Assembly (NCBI GenBank): GCA_030431095.1
Contig: JAUIJU010000008.1
Coordinates: 33,176 to 97,175, forward strand
Reading direction: 5' to 3'
Origin: Gammaproteobacteria bacterium
Lineage (GTDB): Bacteria > Pseudomonadota > Gammaproteobacteria > Xanthomonadales > SZUA-36
DNA length: 64,000 nt
Each line of letters begins with the position of its first letter. The stretch's first letter is position 1. The translations under genes and the position numbers were made by a program. The notes under the pieces were generated by a model. That model did not search any database, was not told the DNA's origin, and worked only from the letters and a program-made list of their open reading frames with translations. Below are positions 19,440 to 27,742 of the stretch, piece by piece.

Positions 19440-20186
19440 TCACACCACCCCCTGCTGATGAAATTCATCCACCCGGCGCTTGAGCAAGTCGCCAAGCGCC
19501 GCGGCCTGGTCCTCGATCCGCGATATCGGTCCCCCGATGGCGATCGAGTTGCGGCGGCCATTGAAGGCGAACGGCACGGCAATTCCGGCGACGCCGGGCG
19601 CGAACATGCCCAGGTTGGCGTACCAGCCTTGCGCAGCCTGCGCTTCCAGGTCGGCTTCCACTTCCTGCGGGGACTGGAAACTCTCCAGTGCGTAATGCTG
19701 GTAGTCGATACGCGCCAGCACCGCGTTTCGCTCCGAGGGCGCGTACTGGGCCAGGATGGCCTTGCCTGCCGAGGCCACGTGAATCGGCAGCCGCTGGCCG
19801 ATGGTCGCGATGAAGCGGATATCCGCGCTGGACTCCACCACGTCGATGAACACCACGCTGGCGCCCTCCGGCGCGGCCAGGCAGACCGTCTCACCCGTTT
19901 CATCCGCCAGTGCTTCGAGCAAATGGTGAACCGCTTCGGGCAGCGGCTGGGATTCGGCGAACACCTGCGCGAGGTCCATCCAGCGCGTTGTGGGGAAATA
20001 GCCGCCGCGCGGGGCGGGCTGGTAAAGGTACCCCTCATCGACCAGGGTCTGGACCGTGTTGAAGGTACTGGAGCGAGGCCAGCCCAGCTCATCCACGATC
20101 TCCCGCACCGAGAGTGGGCGGCGCCTCTGCGCGAACAGGTCCATCAACCGGAATAGATTGGCAATCTGCCTGACCTTTGTTGACAT
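19440..20186 (-). CDS. IclR-family transcriptional regulator
   Basis: The 248-residue protein has an N-terminal winged helix (MSTKVRQIANLFRLMDLF, LSVREIVDELGWPRSSTFN, LVDEGYLYQPAPRGGYFPT) and a GAF-like effector domain (ETVCLAAPEGASVVFIDVV, IGQRLPIHVASAGKAILA, GVAGIAVPF). IclR proteins bind palindromes in divergent promoters and respond to small acids or aromatics. A palindrome lies 45 bases upstream of its start, between it and the UGSC gene, making autoregulation and control of that pair likely. Confidence 0.9.
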   Translation of the reverse strand: MSTKVRQIANLFRLMDLFAQRRRPLSVREIVDELGWPRSSTFNTVQTLVDEGYLYQPAPRGGYFPTTRWMDLAQVFAESQPLPEAVHHLLEALADETGETVCLAAPEGASVVFIDVVESSADIRFIATIGQRLPIHVASAGKAILAQYAPSERNAVLARIDYQHYALESFQSPQEVEADLEAQAAQGWYANLGMFAPGVAGIAVPFAFNGRRNSIAIGGPISRIEDQAAALGDLLKRRVDEFHQQGVV

Positions 20187-20205
20187 GGCTACGTGTTCGC
20201 CCCAG

Positions 20206-20248
20206 TATAGTCTTTATAACTAGATTTTATAGTCCAGTATTTTGGACT
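20206..20248. promoter_or_regulatory. Candidate IclR operator in the divergent promoter
   Basis: A perfect inverted repeat AGTCCA-6-TGGACT lies at 20231-20248. TATAGTC occurs twice, at 20206-20212 and 20228-20234, 22 bases apart, which is about two helical turns. The stretch is A+T-rich and sits between the divergent IclR and UGSC genes, where IclR-type regulators normally bind. Confidence 0.55.
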
Positions 20249-20291
20249 TTAATTCAAGCTCTTTTTCACGTCACTGCTGGAGGACGCACCC

Positions 20292-20858
20292 ATGGCACTC
20301 GGCACGGTACTGGACCCCACGGCACGGTCCACCGACGACATCAGCGCTCCCGGCCCCGACGCCGGGCCACTGGCCGGCAAGACCGTCGGCTTCCGCCTCG
20401 ACGAGATCTGGCGCGCCTGGGACTGGATCGTCGAATCCTGGGGCGAGGCATTCCAACAACAGGGCGCCGCGGTGAAGGTCTGGCGCTCCCACCAGGGGCG
20501 CACGGGCGCCGCGGGCGAACGCGTGGCGGCCGAACTGGACGCGTTTCTCGATTCCATCGATATCGCGGTAGTCGGCCTGGCCAACTGCGGCTCATGCACC
20601 GGCTGGACCGTGCGCGACGCCCTGGCGGCCGCCGACAAGGGCCTGCCGACCACCGCTGTGTGCACCGAGGTGTTCCAGGAACTGGCGCAGAACCTGGCCG
20701 CCCGGGGGGGGCGCAGCGGCCTGCGCCTGCACGTACTGCCTTATCCCCTGAACGAAAAGGAACACGATGAGGTCACCGCCGTGGCCCGGTCCCACGTCGA
20801 GGGCCTGCTGCACACCATGGGTTGCACGACCGGCGAACTGAAGGAGGCCAGCGGATGA
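20292..20858 (+). CDS. UGSC-family protein, cysteine form
   Basis: A 188-residue cytoplasmic protein. VVGLANCGSCTGWTVRDA places Cys99-Gly-Ser-Cys102 where the UGSC family of selenoproteins carries selenocysteine-Gly-Ser-Cys, so this is the sulfur form of that family; no in-frame TGA is present. The CxxC-like pair at the end of a beta strand suggests redox or thiol chemistry in a Rossmann-like fold, with DEIWRAWDWIVESWGEAF as an N-terminal helix. The biochemical role of the family is not established. GGAGG lies before the start, and the stop overlaps the next start (ATGA), so both proteins are probably made together. Confidence 0.75.
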   Translation: MALGTVLDPTARSTDDISAPGPDAGPLAGKTVGFRLDEIWRAWDWIVESWGEAFQQQGAAVKVWRSHQGRTGAAGERVAAELDAFLDSIDIAVVGLANCGSCTGWTVRDALAAADKGLPTTAVCTEVFQELAQNLAARGGRSGLRLHVLPYPLNEKEHDEVTAVARSHVEGLLHTMGCTTGELKEASG

Positions 20859-22018
20859 TGCGCACGATCAGCCAGAACACCGTGAAGACGCAGAAATCCG
20901 TCGACCTGCGTGATTGCGGACCGGAAGGCTGCGATATCGACTGGCTGTCGAGCCGCAGGCACGAAACCGAGATCGACGACGTGATGGCCTTCACCGAGTT
21001 CGCCACCGCCCTGGGCTGGGGTGACGGATTGCCGGTGATCCCACCGACCGAGTCCCGGGTGCGGGAATTTCTCAATCGAAACAACCGATACGCAGACGAG
21101 CAGATCTGCATCCTGCCCCCGGCCGACGGTGAGTGCACCGTCGAAAAAATCGCCATCAACGCGGTCATGGCGGGCGCCCCGGCGGAATCCCTGCCATTGC
21201 TGATCGCCACCATGGAAGCCATCGCCGATCCGGACTTCGAGCTGTTCGGACTGAATACCACGACGGCGCCGGTGCTGCCGCTGGCGGTGGTGAACGGGCC
21301 GGTCCGTGACCTGCTGGATATCCCTTACCAGCACGGCTGCCTGGGCGGCGCCCGAACCCGCGCAACGGCCATCGGACGCGCCATTCGACTGCTGATCCGC
21401 AACGTCGGCGGCCAGGAAGCGAACGTCACGTCACAAACCACCTTCGGCTCCCCCGGGCGCATCGGCGGAATCCTGTTCGCCGAGTGGGAGGAGCGCTCGC
21501 CCTGGCCGCCGTTCGCGGAGCGCCGCGGCGTGAACGGTGACGCGGTGTCCGTTTACGGCACCATGGGCACGCAGAACATCATCGACACCACCTCGACCCG
21601 GGGGCAGGAATTCCTCGAAATGATCGGCAAGTCCCTGGGCTATCCGGGCGCCAACGGCTACTCACCGGCAATGCCGTTCGCCGAAATGATGGTGGCCATC
21701 AACCCGGTGTGGGCCGAGATCATTCACCGCGACGTGCCGCGCCTGGAAGACGTCCAGGAGTTGATCTGGAAGCACGCGGCGATCGATGCCGACCGACTGC
21801 TGCCCAAGCACCGGGAACAGCTGGAGGCCCAGGACCGGATCGTCGGCGGCAAGGCCTACGTCACGGTGGAACCCAAGGACGTACTGATCGTGTGCTGCGG
21901 CGGTACCGGCGGACTTCACGCCACCGGCTTTCACAGCTTCGGCAGCTGCCTCACCCAGACCCGCGCCCTGGTCCCCGGACCGGACCACACCGACCCGCAG
22001 GCGCCAGCGAAGTCGTAA
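20855..22018 (+). CDS. Unknown 387-residue partner of the UGSC protein
   Basis: Starts at ATG 20855, four bases of overlap with the UGSC gene and an ideal AAGGAGG six bases before. It has no signal peptide or membrane segment. Visible features are a charged N-terminus with two Cys (RDCGPEGCDIDW), GWGDGLPVIPPTE, TTTAPVLPLAVVNGP, a central HGCLGGARTRATAIGRA, and a C-terminal VCCGGTGGLHATGFHSFG with a Cys pair and Gly-rich turn. I do not recognise a characterised family. Translational coupling to a thiol-active protein and the conserved Cys/Gly stretches suggest a two-subunit enzyme. The last codons run into a 78-bp repeat unit, so the natural C-terminus may have been altered. Confidence 0.7.
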   Translation: MMRTISQNTVKTQKSVDLRDCGPEGCDIDWLSSRRHETEIDDVMAFTEFATALGWGDGLPVIPPTESRVREFLNRNNRYADEQICILPPADGECTVEKIAINAVMAGAPAESLPLLIATMEAIADPDFELFGLNTTTAPVLPLAVVNGPVRDLLDIPYQHGCLGGARTRATAIGRAIRLLIRNVGGQEANVTSQTTFGSPGRIGGILFAEWEERSPWPPFAERRGVNGDAVSVYGTMGTQNIIDTTSTRGQEFLEMIGKSLGYPGANGYSPAMPFAEMMVAINPVWAEIIHRDVPRLEDVQELIWKHAAIDADRLLPKHREQLEAQDRIVGGKAYVTVEPKDVLIVCCGGTGGLHATGFHSFGSCLTQTRALVPGPDHTDPQAPAKS

Positions 22019-22213
22019 AAGAGCAACTTCGGGAAAGTTTCGAGGCGTGGGCGATTTTCACCCGAAGGGTGAAAGAAGCGCACGCGTCCCGCCTCGTAGC
22101 CACAACAAGTCCCTGATGATGCAGTAGAGCAACCACGAAGTCGTGGAATAACAATCACGGGAAAGATCCAAGGCGTGGGCGGTTTTCACCCGAAGGGTGA
22201 AAGAAGCGCACGC
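22008..22213. repeat. Two 78-bp direct repeats with hairpins, beside tRNA-Ile2
   Basis: Copies at 22008-22085 and 22136-22213 align without gaps and differ at about 15 positions; the spacing is 128 bases. Each ends in a hairpin TTTTCACCC-GAA-GGGTGAAA followed by GAAGCGCACGC. A second perfect hairpin CCACGA-AG-TCGTGG (22133-22146) spans the left edge of copy 2. Copy 1 covers the stop codon of the preceding gene, and copy 2 ends eight bases before the encoded CCA end of the tRNA. It looks like a REP-type or tRNA-flank duplication. No transposase is present. Confidence 0.75.
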
Positions 22214-22221
22214 CGGTAGAA

Positions 22222-22298
22222 TGGTGGGCCCTGCAGGACTTGAACCTGCGACCAAGCGATTATGAGTCGCCTGCTCTAACCAACTGAGCTAAGGGCCC
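22222..22298 (-). tRNA. tRNA-Ile (anticodon CAU, lysidine type, Ile2)
   Basis: The 77-base sequence folds as a cloverleaf: acceptor GGGCCCT pairs with AGGGCCC, the D-arm is AGCTCAGTTGGTTAGAGC, the anticodon loop is CTCATAA, the T-loop is GTTCAAGTC, and CCA is encoded. Stem bases GGCGACTCATAATCGC match the E. coli tRNA-Ile2 pattern rather than elongator or initiator Met. It therefore reads AUA after TilS turns C34 into lysidine. A TAGAAT hexamer (minus strand, 22315-22320) is a candidate -10 box. Confidence 0.93.
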
Positions 22299-22314
22299 CG
22301 TCGAGTGAGGCCCT

Positions 22315-22320
22315 ATTCTA
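22315..22320 (-). promoter_or_regulatory. Candidate -10 box of the tRNA-Ile2 gene
   Basis: TAGAAT on the minus strand lies 17 bases before the tRNA 5' end. No good -35 box is found at the usual distance (TGCCGC at 17 bases), so support is limited to this hexamer and its position. Confidence 0.3.
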
Positions 22321-22486
22321 GCGCCTGCCCGCCCCGGGCGGCACCGAAAAAACGACCGGCACGCTTCGCCCCTGGGCACGAACCTCCTGTCTTTGCGACC
22401 GCTCGCTCCTGCGACCATCGCCTATAGTGAACTCACACCCTTCGCGCCGGCCAGGCCGGCACCCTGAAGTGACCGAGGAGACGTCC

Positions 22487-22858
22487 ATGAATCCCAATCC
22501 CGTCGGCTGGTTCGAAATCTACGTGCAGGACATTGACCGCGCCAGAATCTTTTACGAGACCGTGCTGGAAGTGACGCTGGAGGCGATGGACTTCCCGGGC
22601 ATCGAGATGTTCACCTTTCCCATGGACCACACGGCGCCGGGCGCCGGCGGCGCCATTCTGAAGGTGCCGGACGTTCCCTCCGGCGGCGGCGGCACCATGG
22701 TGTATTTCAGTTGCGAAGATTGCGCGACGGAAGCGGCACGCGCGGATGCCAGCGGCGGCGACATCGTGCAGGCCAAGATGCAGATCGGTGAGCACGGCTT
22801 CATCTGCGTGGTGAAAGACCCGGATGGCAACGTGTTCGGACTGCACTCGATGCAGTGA
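22487..22858 (+). CDS. VOC/glyoxalase-family protein
   Basis: A 123-residue protein with one pair of beta-alpha-beta-beta-beta units of the vicinal oxygen chelate fold. VGWFEIYVQDIDRARIFYETVL is the first strand and helix, and GFICVVKDPDGNVFGLHSMQ the last strand, with the DPDGN turn common in the family. The middle holds two Cys (SCEDCATEAA) and a Gly-rich turn. Members act as dioxygenases, glyoxalases or resistance binders; the substrate is unknown. GAGGAG precedes the ATG at 22487; an ATG at 22427 lacks such a site. A two-way terminator follows. Confidence 0.82.
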   Translation: MNPNPVGWFEIYVQDIDRARIFYETVLEVTLEAMDFPGIEMFTFPMDHTAPGAGGAILKVPDVPSGGGGTMVYFSCEDCATEAARADASGGDIVQAKMQIGEHGFICVVKDPDGNVFGLHSMQ

Positions 22859-22892
22859 CACGCCCGCGCAGCAAACCTGCGCAGTCCAAACA

Positions 22893-22919
22893 AAAACGCC
22901 CGGTTGGGCCGGGCGTTTT
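22893..22919. terminator. Two-way rho-independent terminator
   Basis: An 11-bp perfect stem AAAACGCCCGG / CCGGGCGTTTT closes a 5-base loop. The A- and T-runs on either side serve both strands, ending the VOC gene on the plus strand and the rpsU-dnaG-rpoD operon on the minus strand. Confidence 0.9.
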
Positions 22920-22941
22920 CACGGGAAATCGAACAGGCTCG

Positions 22942-23220
22942 CTAGTGCCGCATGTCGCGGCTGCCGCCGCCGCTCATGACCACGTCGCCCGAGGCCTTCA
23001 TGCGCTCTTCCAGCGCGTCGCGCAGGGACTGGATCTGGTAGACGTCTTCGAGCATGCCCCACAAGGCGTCGTAAACCAGTTCGAGGCGATCGGCGTCGCA
23101 GCGCACCGCGAGCGAATCCATGCTGCCATACAGCTGCTGCAGGCGCGCGGCCAGTTCATCCAGCAACTCTTCCGGACTCAGCTTCGGATTCACGATCATG
23201 CGCGGTTCGGATTTGTCCAT
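22942..23220 (-). CDS. Small helical protein of unknown function, last gene of the rpsU-dnaG-rpoD operon
   Basis: A 92-residue protein, helical and acidic in the middle (SPEELLDELAARLQQLYGSM, LELVYDALWGMLEDVYQ) with a short basic, Gly-rich tail (SGGGSRDMRH). No membrane segment or known domain is recognised. It lies downstream of rpoD on the same strand, separated by a 55-base gap with a palindrome, and ends before a strong terminator. Cotranscription with rpoD is likely; function is unknown. Confidence 0.6.
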   Translation of the reverse strand: MDKSEPRMIVNPKLSPEELLDELAARLQQLYGSMDSLAVRCDADRLELVYDALWGMLEDVYQIQSLRDALEERMKASGDVVMSGGGSRDMRH

Positions 23221-23242
23221 GGATCAGCCCTCGGCGAACGGC

Positions 23243-23268
23243 GGGGTCAGAGTCCTGACTCTGACCCC
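23243..23268. repeat. 26-bp perfect palindrome of the RAYT/REP-associated type
   Basis: GGGGTCAGAGTC-CT-GACTCTGACCCC is a 12-bp perfect inverted repeat with a 2-base centre. The GGGGTCAGAGTC word is known from short palindromes scattered through proteobacterial genomes, often near REP-associated tyrosine transposases. Here it separates rpoD from the small downstream gene. It lacks a T-run and so is not a standard terminator, but could process or stabilise the mRNA. Confidence 0.7.
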
Positions 23269-23275
23269 ATGACTC

Positions 23276-25090
<1,815 letters not shown>

Positions 25091-25168
25091 GGTGTTGGGC
25101 CGTTAATGCCTAAATATAGACGATGCTCATCACCCCGGCGACAGGCCGGTTCCGGATGAACCCCTGTT

Positions 25169-26902
25169 TCAATTGTTGCGTCCGCGCAGGCTGTCTCTGA
25201 GCCTGGTTTTCTCCGCCTGGAGCGCACGGAATCGCTCTCTCTGGCCGGGATCCTGGTCCACGATTCGTGGCAGGCCGGCGAGCTCCGCTTCCACCTTCTG
25301 CAGCCGGATTCCGGCCAGGGCATCAAGGAACTCGCGGCTGACCTTTTCGGTTTCGCCGGGGAGGTTCCAGAGCGCAAGTTTGACGAGGTGTGCGTGGGCT
25401 TCGTGGTCCCGCAGTTTTTCAAGTACCTGGGCTGTGGATAGGTTGGGGCGACCGTCGCATATCTCAACCAGATGGCGCAACAAATCCGCGCCCTTGATCG
25501 TCGCGTCGTCCAGGTCGTCGAGATCTTCGGCCTGCCCGGCCAGTCCCGGGTTCTGCACCAGCAGCGCCAGGGCCAGCCGCATGGGCGTGCGCTGCGCCGA
25601 GCCGGCGGCCGCCTGCGTTTCGCGTGGCGGCCGGTGCACCGGTGCGGCGACGTGCAAACGGTGCCGGGCCAGCTCCTGCAACCGTTCGTGCATCATCTCC
25701 CTGAACACGCCTTCGGGCAAACGCTCCAGCAGCGGCGCGGCGTCCCGGACCATGCGCGCCCTGCCGTCGATGCTTTCCATGTCCACATTCAACGTCATCC
25801 GCTCGAAAAATACATCAGACAGCGGTTGCGCCGCCGCCAGCAACTCGCGGAAATGGTCCGCCCCGCGGGCGCGCACGAGACTGTCCGGATCCTCGCCCTC
25901 GGGCAAGAACAGGAACCGCGCCTGCTTGCCGTCGCGCAGCTGCGGCAGGGTGGCCTGCAGGGCTTTCCACGCCGCCTTGCGGCCCGCCTCGTCACCGTCG
26001 AAGCAGTACACCACCGTATCGGTCGCCCGCATCAGGATGCCCGCCTGCTCGGGCGTGGTCGCCGTACCCAGCGTGGCGACCGCGTTGTTGATTCCGAACT
26101 GCGCCAGCGCCACCACGTCCATGTAGCCTTCCACCACCAGCAATTCGTTCAGCTTGCCGGCGCGTTTACGCGCCAGGAACAGGCCATACAGCTCGCGGCC
26201 CTTGTGGAACAGCTCCGTTTCAGGAGAGTTCAGGTACTTGGGACCGTCATCGGCGATGGCGCGCCCACCGAAGGCGATGACCCGCCCACGGCGGTCGTGG
26301 ATGGGAAACATGATGCGATCGCGAAACTTGTCGTAGGCCGAGCTGTCGCCCTGGCTGAGCAGGCCGCCGCGCTTCATCAGCGCCGTGGATTCGGCATCGG
26401 TGCCCAGTTGCTTGTGCAGCGCGTCCCAGCTGGCCGGCGCGTAGCCCACGCCAAAATCCCGGCATACCTCACCAGACAGGCCGCGCTGCTTGAGATAGTC
26501 GATGGCCGGCGGGTGGGTCTTCAGTTCCTGTTGGTAGAAACCGGCTGCGCGTTCCATGATTTCGAGCAGGCCCTTTTTCGGACGCGGCGCGGCGCCGGCC
26601 GCCTCCTCCGGAATCTGCATGCCCGCGGACTGCGCCAGGTCTTCCACCGCGTCGCGAAACTCCAGTCCCTCGTACTGCATCAGGAAACCGATGGCGGAGC
26701 CATGCGCCCCGCAACCGAAACAGTGGTAGAACTGCTTCGCCGGGCTCACGGTGAATGAAGGCGATTTTTCGTTGTGGAAGGGACAGAGCGCCTGGAATTC
26801 GTTACCCGCCCGCTTGAGGGGTACGCGCCGATCGATGATTTCGACGATGTCCGTGCGCGCCAGCAGTTCTTCGATGAAGGAATCGGGTATGCGCCCCGGC
26901 AT
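25169..26902 (-). CDS. dnaG: DNA primase
   Basis: A 577-residue primase. The zinc-binding domain reads CPFHNEKSPSF and CFGCG (Cys40, His43, Cys61, Cys64). The RNA polymerase core has FGGRAI, and the TOPRIM part has VVEGYMDVVALAQ (about residue 264) and YCFDGDEAGRKAAWKA (about 304). The C-terminal about 140 residues form the helicase-binding domain that contacts DnaB. It makes RNA primers for DNA replication. It is the third gene of the rpsU-yqeY-dnaG-rpoD unit and begins 14 bases after yqeY. Confidence 0.97.
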   Translation of the reverse strand: MPGRIPDSFIEELLARTDIVEIIDRRVPLKRAGNEFQALCPFHNEKSPSFTVSPAKQFYHCFGCGAHGSAIGFLMQYEGLEFRDAVEDLAQSAGMQIPEEAAGAAPRPKKGLLEIMERAAGFYQQELKTHPPAIDYLKQRGLSGEVCRDFGVGYAPASWDALHKQLGTDAESTALMKRGGLLSQGDSSAYDKFRDRIMFPIHDRRGRVIAFGGRAIADDGPKYLNSPETELFHKGRELYGLFLARKRAGKLNELLVVEGYMDVVALAQFGINNAVATLGTATTPEQAGILMRATDTVVYCFDGDEAGRKAAWKALQATLPQLRDGKQARFLFLPEGEDPDSLVRARGADHFRELLAAAQPLSDVFFERMTLNVDMESIDGRARMVRDAAPLLERLPEGVFREMMHERLQELARHRLHVAAPVHRPPRETQAAAGSAQRTPMRLALALLVQNPGLAGQAEDLDDLDDATIKGADLLRHLVEICDGRPNLSTAQVLEKLRDHEAHAHLVKLALWNLPGETEKVSREFLDALAGIRLQKVEAELAGLPRIVDQDPGQRERFRALQAEKTRLRDSLRGRNN

Positions 26903-26916
26903 CTCAGGCGATCGGC

Positions 26917-27363
26917 TCAGGCATTCAGACGCGCCCGCACCACCCCGGACAAGGCCTTCATGTCGGCCCGGCCCTGGACGCGCGGTTTCAGGAAGCCCAT
27001 CACGGCGCCCATGTCCTGCATGCCCGAGGCCCCGGTGCTGCCGATGGCTTCGTCCACCAGTTGCGCCAGCTCCGCCTCGTCCAGCGGCTCGGGCAGGTAC
27101 TCGGCCAGCACTTCGAGTTCGTAACGCTCCTGCGCGGCCAGGTCGTCGCGGCCGGCTTTCTCGTACTGCTCGAGCGACTCGCGGCGCTGTTTGGCCATCT
27201 TGTCGAGCACGGCATTGACGCCGGCGTCGTCCAGGTCTTCGCGGGTGTCCACTTCCACCTGCTTGATGGCGGCGGACACCATGCGCAGCACGCTGATGCG
27301 CTCCCGGTCACGGGCGCGCATGGCGTGCTTGATGTCTTCCTGGATGCGGGATTTCAGGGACAT
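26917..27363 (-). CDS. GatB/YqeY domain protein
   Basis: A 148-residue protein with the YqeY pattern: SLKSRIQEDIKHAMRARDRE, RISVLRMVSAAIKQVEVD, LSEYLPEPLDEAELAQLV (here LAEYLPEPL) and MGAVMGFLKPRVQGRADM. The domain is shared with the tail of GatB, which binds tRNA in the amidotransferase complex. Stand-alone YqeY is placed between rpsU and dnaG in many Proteobacteria, as here. A role in tRNA-related quality control is suggested but not established. Confidence 0.92.
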   Translation of the reverse strand: MSLKSRIQEDIKHAMRARDRERISVLRMVSAAIKQVEVDTREDLDDAGVNAVLDKMAKQRRESLEQYEKAGRDDLAAQERYELEVLAEYLPEPLDEAELAQLVDEAIGSTGASGMQDMGAVMGFLKPRVQGRADMKALSGVVRARLNA

Positions 27364-27416
27364 GACGAACTCACCTGCGACCGGGCCGCGCCGGTCGGGC
27401 GTCCCGGACAGGTCGC

Positions 27417-27632
27417 TCAGTACAGACGCTGGCGACGGTTGGCTTCACGCGCCAGGCGGCGCAGATTGCGCTTCACCGCGGCGGCGGCCTTGCGCTTGCG
27501 TTCCTGCGTGGGCTTTTCGTAGTACTCCCGGCGACGGGTTTCCGCCAGGACGCCAGCCTTCTCACAGGAGCGCTTAAAGCGACGCAGGGCGTACTCGAAA
27601 GGCTCGTTTTCGCGAACTTTTACGCTAGGCAT
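27417..27632 (-). CDS. rpsU: 30S ribosomal protein S21
   Basis: At 71 residues this is the normal length for bS21, with the conserved start [20 protein letters not shown] and a very basic C-terminal half ([19 protein letters not shown]). It binds the 30S platform near the anti-Shine-Dalgarno end of 16S rRNA. It is the first gene of the macromolecular synthesis operon, with a good promoter about 80 bases upstream. Confidence 0.97.
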   Translation of the reverse strand: MPSVKVRENEPFEYALRRFKRSCEKAGVLAETRRREYYEKPTQERKRKAAAAVKRNLRRLAREANRRQRLY

Positions 27633-27708
27633 TGCTACTCCAGTTCCAATTCAGATCAATGGTTAAAAAGTTTCAAATCGGTCCAGCCCTTCTTGGGCAT
27701 AGCCGCTT

Positions 27709-27738
27709 ATTATATCGCGCTTTTACCCGTTGATGCAA
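27709..27738 (-). promoter_or_regulatory. Sigma-70 promoter of the rpsU operon
   Basis: On the minus strand a consensus -10 box TATAAT (27709-27714) lies 18 bases after TTGCAT (27733-27738), which matches the first half of the -35 consensus. The leader to the rpsU start is about 70 bases. The promoter starts only a few bases after the end of the upstream GGT-like gene, so the operon has its own start point. Confidence 0.75.
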
Positions 27739-27742
27739 AGCT

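Noticed and set aside
20580..20600. Selenocysteine in the UGSC protein
   Set aside because: The motif is encoded with TGC for the first residue, no in-frame TGA occurs, and the frame is continuous.
22226..22298. Elongator tRNA-Met as identity of the CAU tRNA
   Set aside because: The anticodon stem and neighbouring bases (GGCGACTCATAATCGC) match tRNA-Ile2 of E. coli, not tRNA-Met.
23243..23268. Terminator at the end of rpoD
   Set aside because: The stem is perfect but has no T-run on either strand, and another gene follows before a much better terminator at 22893-22919.
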